Below, in pieces: positions 13,457 through 23,883 of a DNA stretch of 64,000 bases. This DNA comes from Silurus meridionalis (taxonomy: Eukaryota; Chordata; Actinopteri; Siluriformes; Siluridae), in the NCBI RefSeq assembly GCF_014805685.1, contig NC_060885.1, positions 12,193,132-12,257,131 on the forward strand, in the 5' to 3' direction. The position numbers were made by a program, and so were the translations under genes. How positions within the stretch are numbered: position 1 is the first letter of the stretch; every line of letters begins with the position of its first letter. The notes beneath the pieces were generated by a model. The model did no database searches. It was given only the letters and a program-made list of their open reading frames with translations, and was not told where the DNA came from.

Positions 13457-15021
13457 CTCGCTCTCTCACTCACTCTCTCACTCACTCTCTCTTTTTCTGA
13501 AAACCATTTATTAACAATAAAAAATAAAGATTTTCTCCAGAAAGTGTTAATTTTGTGAATTTGAGGCTCAGTGAAGACTTTCGCTGTTGTTCAGGTCCAG
13601 ATCCGCCCGTGGAATCTGAGCGATAGTGACTTTGTGATGGACGGCTCTCAGCCTCTGGATCCTCGCAAGACCATTTTTGTCGGAGGAGTCCCACGACCTC
13701 TGCGTGCAGGTAAGGGGACGAGTTCAGATTTACTCCATAATGCTTCAGTGTTGATTCCCTCACAGGCTGGTGGATATTGTGTACTCCTGTAATCTTGAAT
13801 GAGGCAGACATTTTTTTGTTGTGTGTTTGTGTTTAGTGGAGTTGGCGATGATTATGGACCGGCTGTACGGAGGTGTGTGCTATGCTGGTATTGATACTGA
13901 TCCTGAGCTGAAGTATCCTAAAGGAGCAGGTCGAGTGGCGTTCTCTAACCAGCAGAGCTACATTGCTGCCATCAGCGCTCGATTCGTCCAGTTGCAGCAC
14001 AACGACATCGACAAACGGGTAAGTGCACACATGGTATGAGCTGCTTCTCTGCTTCTTCTGCAAGGTTACAGAAAGGACAGTGTGAAAATCATTTGGTAAA
14101 ATTCCGTGTATGAGGTAATTTTCACTTCCATGTGAATCAGAAACATGTGTTCAGAGCTGCATTAAGCTCATGTGTGGTATTATGGGAAATGGCAGCAGTG
14201 TTCAGGGTTGAACTTATACAGAAGGAATTGTCTGATCACATTTTTATAATTGTCTGATCCCATCTCAATCTTTCCACCCTTCCTTTCTTTGATTTTGCCT
14301 TCTTTTTTTTATCTTTCCATCCATCTATCCATACTCTCTTCTTTCCTACCTTTCTTATTTCTTTCTTTCCTTTCTTCCTTCCATCCTTTCATTCTTCCAT
14401 TCTTTTTTACTCTTCCTTCTTTTAATCCTTCAATTCTTTCTTACTTCCAATTATCCATGAGTCATTCTTTCCATCCTTCCTTTTTTTTTTTTTTTCCACG
14501 CCCTCCTTCCATCTATTCATTCTTCCCTCGTTCCCCCCTCAGTCTTATTGGTTGACGTCACTGCATCTCAGTAGATAATGTTCCAGTGACAGGGTTAAAT
14601 GGCTCAGATGGTGCTTTGTGCTTTTCTTGCTTTGTGAATTGCTCCCAAAATTTAAACACATACAAACCATAAAGCTTCAGTGTAACAAACCCAAAACAAG
14701 TCTGTTCCACAGAGGATCACGTTTCTTTTTTTTTAATAGTTATTATATGGTTATTTATTTTTTATATATTTTTACTTTTTGATAAGAAGGTCATATTACA
14801 TGAATGACATTATCATGTTATGCATGTATTTCTGTATGTGTGTGTGGTAGTTTAATCTTATACATGATCCAAGACAAAGCTCTACAGTTCCAGGAAATAA
14901 TTCAGCTACACTCTAATCACCTCACGATCATTTCCTATTCCAGCATTACGAATGGACAGCATGAGGCAGGCATGTAATCAGTTTGGCCATCAGCTTCTAG
15001 ATAACTAACAACCATCTAAAG

Positions 15022-15052
<31 letters not shown>

Positions 15053-15191
15053 GTCTGGCTAATTATAGTTTTGCTTTTGCTTTTACATGCATATGCAGTG
15101 GAGTCATTTCCTATATTCAGCGTGTTGTCCTGTAGTATAGAGCTGATGGGGTGCAGATGAAGACTGGCAGTCTGCCTGACCAGATGGAGTG

Positions 15192-15282
<91 letters not shown>

Positions 15283-17869
15283 ATCTAAACTCATTTAGAA
15301 ATGACTGTTGTTCTTTTATCCTACACTACACTCAGTTTCTTACGCTTGTGTTTTATTTGTGGCTCCTGATGAGAAAATCAGCCCGGCCTCACCTTATAAT
15401 CCGCATCTCCTCAGTTTTTCCTCACTTATTTCTGGTTTCGGTGAGTCAGTGAGGGTCTGGATTTGCTCTTTGAGGTGTGATATTTAAAGAAAGGCTGGGC
15501 ATAATTAATTTTGCATCTGTGTGGCACAAAGGTGACGTGACATTTCATTTGGCCAAGTAATGGGACGTCGAAGCAAAGTTTAAGGCTTGGGCCTGGAACT
15601 TGGTGTTGGCTATGGTGGTTAAAGGCGGAAAGCAGCAGTGAATGTTAAAAGACAAATCTGGGCTTCGCACATATTGTTTGCTTTTCTGTAAATATTAGTC
15701 CTTTTTTTTGTTTTAACATGTTATTAATGATGCGCGTGAAGGTCATCCGGCAGCGTAACACCGTCATCCAAACTGTAGCTTTCTCTTCGCTCAGATTCGC
15801 TCGCTGTGGAATTCACACTTGTCTAATTCGAATAAAATGAAGTGAAATAAATGAATTTGTATAAATGTCAAATAAATGTCATTTGTAATTAAATTCAATG
15901 TAAATAAAAGTTTAGATTATGCATGAATGAATTATTATTCCAAGTTATAAATAAAAAAAACAGAGCAACAATGGGAAATAGTAAGAAACATATGTTCTTT
16001 GAAAAAGCACCATTGTAAAGAAAAAAACAATAAATAAAAATATATGTTTATTTATTTTTACATAATTATTGTATTTATATGCACTGCCTGGCCAAAGTCA
16101 CACCTTCTCTCATATTTCCTTTTGATTACGCCATACATTCGACATGCCATCGTTCAATAAACTTTTATTTCCATCCAGAGTTGCATTCATTTCTCACCAA
16201 GATTTGTATTGTTGATTTCTGATTATTCTCAATGTGTGAGTTTCTTAAGGCGACACTACAGTTTAATCCCAGTCCCTTGAGTTCTGTTGACATGGAAATG
16301 CTCCTATTTTTACTGTTAAAGCTCCGCTGTTGTTGTTTTTTGTACAATTTGATGTCACCAACAGTTTAAGTGAACGCCGATCGCGATCAAGTTTTTTTCC
16401 GACCACATTTCTTTTTCGAAGATGAAGGGTCACCACTATTCGTCCATGTGTTAGACATTTCTGAACCTTATTTTAAGTAGTTTCAGTTTAATTTCAACTT
16501 GGTTGTTTTCTTTACTTGATGCAGGCCAGCGATTTGACTGTTTTATGAAAGAGTAAAATCTTTTCCATGACCCCAGTATATGTGTTCTGACGGTTGTTTT
16601 AGACATGAGAAGCTACTTACTGTATCAGTTAGGGTTAAATGACTTGTTGCAGCTGAAACATATTAATCACTACAGTGATTATCCAGTGGTTTATGCAGTC
16701 TTGCCTATTTGCTTAGTTACAATCAGGCAGCAACATTTTTTTGGCCCACCAATATATTCTATAACAAACTTATAAAAAATAGTTTATATTCTCTTCCATT
16801 GACTCTATTGGGCTATTTACTAAATAGTTCGTTCATTAATTTAATGGTAAGTTTAACTGTATATTTCTTAATCACAATATAATCAATTCTTTAAAAATAG
16901 AGAGATAGACAGACAGATGGGCAAACAGACACAGATGGATAGAGAGATGGATAGACAACCAGACAGATAGAAAGACAGACTGATGGATGGACACACAGGC
17001 CGAGTGATGGATAGATGGACAGATGGATAGATAGGTAGACAGATTGATTTTATAGATAGACAGACGGGCAGATAGATGGACAGACAGATGGATAGATAGA
17101 TAGGCAGACAGATTGATTTTATAGATTGATAGACAAATTGATTTTACAGACAGACAGATTGATTCTATAGATTGATAGACAGGCAGATCAATAGACAGAC
17201 AGATGGATAGATAGATAGGTAGACAAATTGATGTTATAGACAAACTGGCAGATAGATGGACAGACAGATGGATAGAGAGGTAGACAGATTGATTTTATAG
17301 ACAGACGGACGGAAGGGACGGATGGATGGATGGATGCACAGATAAAATGCTAAAAAATGGAGTTCATCCTCATCTTTATTCCAGTGTCTACATTCAAGTC
17401 AAATTACAGCTTTCCGGAATGTTCATGAATTTTCTGGATCGGCCACATGCGCTTGCTCTGTGTTGAAAATGTGAAAGGGAGAAGCAACCAGCATGACTGG
17501 AAAACTTCATCTGGAAATATTTTTGTTTTTGAACCAGCATTTATGAGCACAAATTCCTCCCATTGCAAACGTGTTTCCTTTTGAACCTGCTCTCCTGATC
17601 CTTCATGTAAATCTCACAGTAACTCTCGTGTCTGGCTGCAGGTGGAGGTAAAGCCGTACGTGCTGGACGATCAGATGTGTGACGAGTGCCAGGGCGCACG
17701 CTGTGGAGGCAAGTTTGCTCCATTCTTCTGTGCCAACGTCACATGCCTGCAGTATTACTGTGAGTACTGCTGGGCCAGCATCCACTCGCGCGCCGGCCGC
17801 GAGTTCCACAAACCGCTGGTGAAGGAGGGAGGAGACCGACCACGCCACGTCTCCTTCCGCTGGAGCTGA
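2395..17869 (+). CDS. cpeb3: CPEB3-type cytoplasmic polyadenylation element binding protein, 3' half (six exons)
   Basis: Coding exons are 2395-2562, 4008-4097, 13093-13211, 13595-13709, 13837-14018 and 17642-17869. All introns are GT-AG and all phases join (902 nt, about 299 residues plus stop). The product is the RNA-binding half of a CPEB2/3/4-class protein: a short linker, RRM1 (RNP2 VFVGGL, RNP1 KGYAFLLF), RRM2 (RNP2 IFVGGV, then GRVAF) and a Cys/His-rich ZZ-type domain ending RHVSFRWS. The family binds U-rich elements in 3' UTRs and controls translation and poly(A) tail length in cytoplasm and synapses. The first exon begins in mid-codon (its first two bases complete a Gly), so the N-terminal low-complexity exons lie upstream of base 1. 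The RNA-binding half is nearly identical among CPEB2, 3 and 4. The choice of CPEB3 rests on the convergent BTAF1 neighbour, as in human. No frameshift or lost key residue is seen. Confidence 0.93.
2563..4007 (+). other. cpeb3 intron within RRM1
   Basis: GT-AG intron. The segment near 2925-2985 (GGGTTCCCTTTTGAATCTGG) resembles the start of the 3' tail repeat seen better preserved at 56085-56285. Nothing else recognised. Confidence 0.7.
4008..4097 (+). CDS. cpeb3: cpeb3 exon: RRM1 helix 1 to beta-3
   Basis: Acceptor CACATAG and donor AAAG|GTAAGA. It encodes DEITNSFRRYGHLVVDWPHK and ESKSYFPPKG. The split Asp and Gly codons join its neighbours exactly. Confidence 0.95.
4098..7796 (+). other. cpeb3 large RRM1 intron, left part
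   Basis: This is the first part of a 9 kb intron. It is AT-rich and I see no coding exon or RNA gene. From 7750 a degenerate CA-rich tract precedes the Tc1-like element. Confidence 0.6.
8090..9055 (-). pseudogene. Tc1/mariner-like transposase relic with DDE motifs
   Basis: Read right to left. It starts at an ATG at 9055 with MWRKKDLSEDEKCEMVQCLA, a helix-turn-helix N-terminus, then shifts frame. Three catalytic blocks are still legible: LLTDECRATLDGPD (near 8560-8620), MQDNTPSHSA (near 8310-8345) and SPDLNPSENLW (near 8205-8240). These supply D, D and E of the catalytic triad. An A/T homopolymer run near 8262-8275 breaks the frame between the second D and the E. Two T-runs, at about 8262 and 8810, look like the major lesions. 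It is not functional. Confidence 0.85.
9280..9809. mobile_element. 530 bp non-autonomous TIR transposon nested in the Tc1-like element
   Basis: The ends are CCGTATTTTCTGGACTATAA and, read in reverse, CCGTAATTTCCGGGCTATTA, with sub-terminal GCGGCT repeats (AAGCCGC and GCGGCTTAT). It is bracketed by a TA target duplication (9278-9279 and 9810-9811). No coding sequence is visible. I do not assign a superfamily: the TA duplication fits several. Confidence 0.85.
9884..10370. mobile_element. hAT-type MITE (CAGNGGTCCCCAACC family)
   Basis: The 487 bp element begins CAGCGGTCCCCAACC and ends GGTTGGGGGACCACTG. These are inverted repeats of the form I associate with hAT (Charlie/Ac-like) non-autonomous elements. 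It is flanked by an imperfect 8 bp duplication (ATTTAGAC at 9876-9883 and ACTTAGAT at 10371-10378, 6 of 8 matching). No ORF. Confidence 0.85.
10429..10498. repeat. (GT)n microsatellite, interrupted
   Basis: GT-rich array with CT interruptions. Confidence 0.95.
10650..10708. repeat. (GT)n microsatellite
   Basis: Nearly pure GT array of about 58 bp. Confidence 0.97.
11241..11491. repeat. intronic direct duplication, copy 1
   Basis: About 250 bp that recurs at 12474-12712 in the same orientation, differing by about ten substitutions and a few short indels. It contains TAATTGCATTCCAATAAGG and TTATGCCATTCCAAG, so CATTCCA (a TEAD/M-CAT-type core) occurs twice beside homeodomain-like TAAT cores. 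The minus-strand open frame is not preserved by silent changes between the copies. I read this as non-coding. Confidence 0.85.
12474..12712. repeat. intronic direct duplication, copy 2
   Basis: Second copy of the 11241-11491 block, lying 1.23 kb downstream. It lacks about 12 bases near its right end and abuts an (AT)n microsatellite. Both CATTCCA cores are kept. Confidence 0.85.
12732..12802. repeat. (TA)n microsatellite
   Basis: About 68 bp of alternating TA inside the large cpeb3 intron. Confidence 0.97.
12976..13075 (+). repeat. (CT)n microsatellite next to a cpeb3 splice acceptor
   Basis: A (CT)n array with two TTTTCACA interruptions that ends about 17 nt before the acceptor AG at 13091-13092. 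It forms most of the polypyrimidine tract of the next exon. Confidence 0.95.
13093..13211 (+). CDS. cpeb3: cpeb3 exon: RRM1 RNP1 and C-terminal part
   Basis: It encodes GYAFLLFQEESSVQALIDAC, then EEDGKLYLCVSSPTIKDKP. The acceptor (TTTAG) lies directly behind a (CT)n microsatellite that serves as its polypyrimidine tract. The donor is CCA|GTAAGT. Confidence 0.95.
13424..13492 (+). repeat. (CT)n / CTCA-rich tract
   Basis: A pyrimidine-rich array in the intron between 13211 and 13595, about 100 nt before the acceptor. Confidence 0.9.
13595..13709 (+). CDS. cpeb3: cpeb3 exon: inter-RRM linker and start of RRM2
   Basis: It encodes VQIRPWNLSDSDFVMDGSQP, then RKTIFVGGVPRPLRA, with RRM2 RNP2 being IFVGGV. 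Acceptor TTCAG, donor GCAG|GTAAGG. The intron to the next exon is only 127 nt. Confidence 0.95.
13837..14018 (+). CDS. cpeb3: cpeb3 exon: body of RRM2
   Basis: It encodes VELAMIMDRLYGGVCYAGID, then the RNP1-like GAGRVAFSN and ISARFVQLQHNDIDKR. Acceptor TTTAG, donor CGG|GTAAGT. The insertion in RRM2 is characteristic of CPEB proteins. Confidence 0.95.
14265..14545 (+). repeat. CCTT/CTTT-rich pyrimidine tract
   Basis: About 280 bp that are almost all C and T on the plus strand, built from drifting TTCC/CTTT/CATC units. It is a purine.pyrimidine mirror-type tract in the last cpeb3 intron. Confidence 0.85.
15020..15050. repeat. (CA)n microsatellite
   Basis: Pure CA array. Confidence 0.95.
15197..15280. 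repeat. compound (GT)n(GA)n microsatellite
   Basis: About 49 bp of GT directly followed by about 35 bp of GA. Confidence 0.97.
16897..17340. repeat. GATA/GACA (Bkm-like) array with higher-order repeat
   Basis: About 440 bp of mixed GATA, GACA, GATG and GGAC tetramers. Inside it a longer unit with the core AGACAGATTGATTTTATAGA recurs about every 50-70 bp. The array ends 300 bp before the last cpeb3 coding exon. Confidence 0.9.
17642..17869 (+). CDS. cpeb3: cpeb3 terminal coding exon: zinc-binding ZZ-type domain
   Basis: It follows acceptor GCTGCAG and encodes VEVKPYVLDDQMCDECQGAR and the Cys/His pattern C-x2-C, C-x4-C, C-x2-C, H and H, ending RHVSFRWS and a TGA stop. All zinc ligands I expect for the CPEB C-terminal domain are present. 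The base composition is distinctly more GC-rich than the flanking introns and UTR. Confidence 0.96.
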   Translation: MEVKPYVLDDQMCDECQGARCGGKFAPFFCANVTCLQYYCEYCWASIHSRAGREFHKPLVKEGGDRPRHVSFRWS

Positions 17870-18265
17870 TGGAAGAGTCACTCGTCCTCCCCAACCCTCA
17901 CTTCTTCACCTCCATCATCCCCTCCAACCAACTAACCACCATCACCACCACCACCACGACTACAAGCGAAGATAACATGGGTCTTCTTTTATCTCTTCTT
18001 TTTATTTTTATTATTTTTTTATTTATTTTTTTTTAAATCACAGCTCTTAATATCTTTGTCCCTCACACACTCTGCTAATGAACATTGGGTCGAAATAAGA
18101 ATTTTGAATATTTCTGCTTAGAAATTTGCACTTTGGCTCACGTGTACACACTTGATGTAAGCTAGGTCATGACAATACTGTTTTCTGGTTTCAAGTTTAC
18201 TTCAATTTCCTCTTAATTTAGTCAGTCAGTGTTTCCCAGTAGGACATTAGACAAGAGTGAGACTA

Positions 18266-18284
18266 TATATATATATATATATAT

Positions 18285-18349
<65 letters not shown>

Positions 18350-18355
18350 TATATA
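18266..18355. repeat. compound (AT)n(CA)n(AT)n microsatellite in cpeb3 3' UTR
   Basis: TA repeat, then about 53 bp of CA, then TA. Part of the UTR if the terminal exon runs on as inferred. Confidence 0.95.
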
Positions 18356-20069
18356 TATTTAAAAAGATTCTATTTTTGTTTTGTTTTTTAAATCTGTTGA
18401 CACATAAATAATTCCTTTTTAAACATTTTTTTTAATTTAATAGATTTTTTTTTTTAACTGAGCATGCACTTGTTTTCAGAAAACCTATATAATTTTGCCC
18501 CGAGTAGAAAATGAGGGAACAAAGTCACCAAAGGTAAAACAAGAAATCCTATATTTCATAACCTTTAGTAAGGGTAAAAGAAAACACACAAAAAAAGAAA
18601 TCATAAACAGATCTCAAATTTGAACACACCAATTTGCTCTTCATTTTGAAAATTGTTCAGTTAATACCTCATGAGCACAATCAGATTTTGTTTCCTTTGC
18701 TTATAATAGTAATAATAATAATAATATTTTTTTTTTAATAATATTTTTTTTAGTGTTATGTACATGTAATGCTGCAATAGCTTTTGCTGCTAAAGCCGTG
18801 GTATATAGACGTATACCATAGTACTTTATTCAGGCTGGGGAGTGAATGAGAATCATTAGGGCACCTGGTTGGGTGGTGAACAGGTGGGGCGTGAAAGCGG
18901 GCGTCAGCCTCGGCGTTCGCCCCCTGAACTGCATGTTTATCCAAAAATCAGGTCGCTGCATGCAATAGAGTTTTCAGTATCGAGTCTTTTATTCATCTTG
19001 GCCCAGTTTGCACACGTGGACGCAGAGCAGGAACGCAGACGGGAAACACGGCGAGAGGAAATAAGTCATCTCGCCCGATGGCTCGTATTCTGTCTCGCCG
19101 AGAGTAACGCGCAAAAAGACGACTAAACCGCAATTCTGATTTAAAAGGCCTAGATGGTAGGATAAGCCTTCAAACAAACTCTTGTCTAATAGGTGAAGAA
19201 CATTTTTTTTCTCTTTTTGAGTGATTGTTAATATAATTGTGCAATTTTTTGATACAGTATGTAGTTAGGTTTGAGTATATGCCTAGAACTGTGATTCGCT
19301 TTAACTGTTCTCGATGTCTAACTAAGTCCTGTGAAACCTTCATAACCAGTGTATACAGTATACACACACTTACACACAGACTTCCCTGTCCCTTTGTTCC
19401 ATATACACTGACGCACACATACTTTTGATAGTTTTCACTCACACAGGATGTGTTTAAGAAAAAACAAAACAAACAAAAAAAAGACCCCCTTTCCTAAATA
19501 CTACCGACACCATTCACTAGAACTAAAACCATATCGGGCATCGTCGCTTCTGCCTGACTAGTGAAGTGATAAGTAGACAAAAAAAAACCTGCAGTGACGT
19601 GTGTTTTTTTTCCTTCAAAAGACCCACATAAAGAGTTCAGACAGTGTGACTGCAGCACATTGGATTAACATCACCAGAACAATGTGTACTCGCTGCATTT
19701 ATATATCTCTATATATATCTCTCTATATATATACACAGATTTTCCTGCAAAGCTTGAAAAATAGAACCAACCTGCTAAATAATGATGGTGGATTATTTTT
19801 TTATGACTACGGTTTGGGCTTGAGAGAGAGGACAAGCGGGAGTTGAGGAGAACACAAGTATTGGCTGCTGACGTGATGTGTTTAAAGAGCGAGACAGGGT
19901 TTGATGAGGCCGCGACAGTCTCGAGCTCGGGTGTAAAAATTACCCCAATTTGGGTTTTTTTTCCTCCCCTGTAGCACCTTTCGTCACACTGGGGGGGAAA
20001 AGCCTGTGGCTCTGATTTTAAATCCTAAACCATCATCTTTAGGATGGAACACTGGTCGCTCCTGAGTAA

Positions 20070-20107
<38 letters not shown>

Positions 20108-21922
20108 ATAATGGATGGAGAAAGAACAGAAAACTAATCATGAATAGCAATGAGGATCCTTATGGATGTGAATTTTGGGGGGGTGGGCTTGTGATATTTC
20201 CTTCCCAACCCAGGAGGGTTTTCTAGATCTGTTCCTTTTCTGTAATAGACATTTGTTATGCACTACTCTTTGTATCTAGATGGTTAGCTATCAGTCAGCT
20301 ATTTTTTTTTTCATTTTTGAGAGAGAGAGAGAGAAAGAGCAAGCGAGTGCGAGAAAAAAAAAATAGAAAACGTGTGCTTTCTGACTGACGTGATCTTTTG
20401 CAATACCTCAATTTTGAAATATAATAGGAGAGAAATCAATATTTTCTAAGTAAGTTTATTCAAATACAAAATATATATTAATTTAAAAATTTGCAAGAAA
20501 ATGATTTAACAGATGGTTAATTTTATTTTTTTGTCATGTTTATTTGCTTTTATGTTTAATTTTATTTTTTGGAGAAAAAAAAACGATGAAAAAAAAAAAA
20601 AAGCAACTGAAGGAGCTAGAGCTTTATAACTTTAATAGAGTAAGATTCAGCTGAAGTAGAGACGACTTTAACACGGCGTAAACAGAGAGAAAGTGAGAGA
20701 TTGATTCGCCACCATTGCGCCACAGTGTTAAAAAAAAAAAAAAAAATTAATAATTCATACAAGAGAAAAAAATCTACTCCAGGAAAAAAAACAGAAAAAC
20801 ATGGAGCCGACATTCATTAGGTGCTTAAAAAGTCAACTGACGATACTTCCCTTTTTTTGTATGTTTATAATCAGTCATTCACTGACCAGTGAAACTAATT
20901 TTTTGTTAGATTTTTTTTTTTTTTTTTTTAAACAAAAAAAAAAAAAGCTTTTTATGTTTGTGTAGCCTGTTTGTTTTGTAAAAGAAAAATTGCCCTACTT
21001 TATTAATAACCTGACTTAATTTAAGCTAAACTGATCCTTAAGGGTTCTTTATTAAAAGGAGAATAATGAATGTTTTTTTGTTTTGTTTTTTTTAATAAAC
21101 ACACAAAGATTCAAACAGTTTTGGCTGTAACTTGATCGAAAGTCCCCAAGGTGCATCAGCAGCATGGTGGCCGCCTTATTCACCTAAGACTTGAATTAGT
21201 CCCATTTTTTTTTTTTAAGGCTATAACCTCGATTCTTTGTTGTAATGTGCAATACTGTTTGTACTGTTTGTAAAAAAGGAAAAAAAAAAAGAAAAGAAAA
21301 AAAAATACGAGGCATAAATCTTTATTGCAGATTTATTTTCATTGCAAGCATTGTGATTCACTAAAATCATTTTCTACTGTGTATTTACCTACTCTACATG
21401 CTAGTACCTTCCAGTGGTAATGTAGCCTTTATACTGAGAAATTTTTTCATTATTTTTTAGAGATTTTTTGCAAAAAAGAAAAAGAAAAAAGAAAGAAAGG
21501 AATTAAAACATTTGCATATTTTTTGGGTTTTTTTTCTTTATTTTTTTTATTTCATATTTCTTTACAGACTTATTTCTCAACCATTAATATTGGCTATTTC
21601 TGGGGGAGACTTTCATATCTGGTCAATGTCGTTAATATTATTTTGTATTTTTACCTGGAATAAATTAATTTTATGATGCTAATTCTTAAAAAAAAAAAAA
21701 ATTTTTTTCCTTTTTGTTCATTTTATTTGATGAAGCTGAGAACCTTTGTAATGTTACTAAAGTGTCTAGATTTTTGAAATGCGAAGCTTTGTGTTAACTC
21801 GCTGATGTTGCTTACATTAGTGTGACAATGATCTCAAGTAAAGGAGAGGTGAAAAAAAACTATTTCAAAACTAGGTCTTGATGCTTGGTTATGGAAAATG
21901 GTGATGTACCGACTGAATGGGC

Positions 21923-21928
21923 AATAAA
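21923..21928 (+). terminator. candidate proximal poly(A) signal AATAAA for cpeb3
   Basis: A canonical hexamer (GGGCAATAAAGC) lies about 4 kb into the 3' UTR. A second one lies at 21659-21664. Either could give a shorter cpeb3 mRNA. Confidence 0.3.
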
Positions 21929-22165
21929 GCAAAATGGCAGAAAGGAGCGAATGTGAGGTAAATGTTGTGATACAGTGGGAGCTACACAGTGATTTAACTA
22001 CTTCTACTCCAGTCACTGCCACTGATATACATATATATTTCTAAAAAAAAGGACATTTGAGCAATGTGCTGCAGCTGAAGAGTCACAACACCTTTCTGAG
22101 AGCATTCACTCACTAATACTGTGTAAAAGATATATTTAGCTGGATTGTGTTTTATTAGTAAAGAC

Positions 22166-22190
22166 TGTGTGTGTGTGTGTGTGTGTGTAT
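22166..22190. repeat. short (GT)n run
   Basis: About 12 GT units within the presumed cpeb3 3' UTR. Confidence 0.9.
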
Positions 22191-23759
22191 ATACAGAGAG
22201 CAGTGGTTAAGGATATGTGGTATGCCTGAGACACACTACAGGATAATTAGGTTTAGAACTGTTTTCCAATTTCTTTCCAAATATGGTCTTGTCAATGATT
22301 CCCACTCACTACATAACCTTCCCATATTACACACAGAAGAGCTCACAGATTGGCTGCTGTCCCTGTGATTGGTTGGGTTTATTTTCCCTCCAGCCTAAAG
22401 AATACGGCCAGTTTAGCTCGCTTGGCTTTCGAACTTGTGTTGTTTTCTCGATTTTGCTTCAAGTCAGAAAGGACCCAATCCTTCTGACCATTTCGATGCG
22501 AGTTCTGTTGTGATCAGAATCATTAGTTTGTGACGCGTCATACCGAAATGTCAGGCAACCCTGACCTCGCACGTGAAAGATCAATGACGGCTGAGCCAAA
22601 TCATCAATCGTGTCATTTATTTATGACATTCTGTACGTTTACAGATTGTGAGTGCTGGGAATATTCATTATATTTGAGCACAATCCGAAACTGGGAAAGA
22701 ATGTTTTTGGGCAAAATCTAGCACGGGCTTTGATGGTCTAAATCATGACAAGGCCCCAAAAACAGAAGTAGCACGGTCATGTGGTGTGACCCAGGCATTA
22801 TGAAAGGTTGTAGAGGTCTTGAACAAACCTGCTTGACTCTCCTACCAAACATTTGTTTTTACTTTCATGTATTGAAATTGTGATGTCACTGTGCAACAGT
22901 AGTCAGTGACTGTAACTCAACTGATCCACCACTTTCCTGCTTATATTAATCTCTAATCAGCTTATCTGATCGGTTTTCTGTAAATCAGAAGTGAAACGTT
23001 TTCATAAGTGTGAGTTTGAAATATCTTTTTGTTTGTTTTGGGGGGAAATGCTTCAGCTCTGGTGTTGTGCTCTTCTCTTCTGCACCAATCTCGAATTATA
23101 AATGAGTGTCCTCTCCAGCTTGCCTTTTTCTACCCGGCTTGGTTTTGGTATGGAACTAATCCCAGGCTTGCGTACTAACCTCCTAGTGTGGTCCTCCTGG
23201 AACATTTATTTTGCTCTCACTGGCAACTGTCGATCATTTCATCATCAGCTCACTGCACTCATTTGTAACCCCTTGTTTTAAATAATGAAGAAATAATAAT
23301 AATAATGTCATTGAACAGCTGCTGAGGAACGAGGAGAAGAGGAAAAGCCAAGCCACGTCCTGGTGACTTGTTTCACACCCTCTGTAGATGTCTGTATATT
23401 TCCTGTGTTAGATTCGGGTAGTTATTTATTCACCTGTGCTTCATTGCTCATTCTCTCTGGGTGGAGCTGCAGCCCACTCGGTCATGTGGGGGAAAAAAAA
23501 ACAAAAAAGAACAGATCTCTATATACATGAAGGATTGATTTCTTTTTCTAAGTTATGTTTTATTTCTAAATAATGGCAAGGTTTTGAGATTATCGACTTG
23601 GACCTGTGCTTGTCTAATGTTGTAGTTAAACTGTGATTAAAAACAAAAAACTAAACTAAAAAACATGGAGGGCAATGCTGCTATTGCTTACAACTTGCTT
23701 CAAGTTTGTAGTTCCCACCTTCATTATTTCCCCCTTTTCTGTACTAATAAGCAGATCTT

Positions 23760-23765
23760 ATTAAA
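23760..23765 (+). terminator. candidate poly(A) signal ATTAAA for cpeb3
   Basis: ATTAAA is followed within about 40 nt by GT/T-rich sequence (GGTCGTCTCTTG, then CGGTGTTCCC). The weak variant hexamer keeps confidence low. Confidence 0.35.
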
Positions 23766-23790
23766 CATAGTTGTATGATGCTGCGAAGTC

Positions 23791-23848
23791 TGGTCGTCTC
23801 TTGCATGGCCTCGGTGTTCCCCTGTAACTCTGTTGCATGAACGTACCG

Positions 23849-23883
<35 letters not shown>

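Larger units (their letters stand above)
14019..17641 (+). other. cpeb3 last intron
   Basis: A 3.6 kb GT-AG intron. It contains a polypyrimidine block (14265-14545), (CA)n (15020-15050), (GT)n followed by (GA)n (15197-15280) and a GATA/GACA array (16897-17340). No other coding signal seen. Confidence 0.75.
17870..23790 (+). other. cpeb3: cpeb3 long 3' UTR (end inferred)
   Basis: There is no further coding exon on this strand up to the convergent gene. The stretch is U- and A-rich, with long T and A runs, a (CA)n array at 18291-18343 and many UUUUAU-like (CPE-like) motifs. Candidate poly(A) signals are AATAAA at 21659-21664 and 21923-21928, and ATTAAA at 23760-23765, which is followed by GU-rich sequence. 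The last is my preferred end. Transcript data are needed to fix it, and shorter isoforms ending near 21.7-21.9 kb are plausible. Confidence 0.55.

Noticed and set aside
16872..17243. CRISPR-like array or Ser-rich protein in the tetramer repeat
   Set aside because: The units are 4 bp GATA/GACA with no spacers. The reading frame is a repeat artefact in a eukaryotic intron.
17603..17881. Minus-strand ORF opposite the last cpeb3 exon
   Set aside because: It is the antisense shadow of a GC-rich, strongly conserved coding exon.
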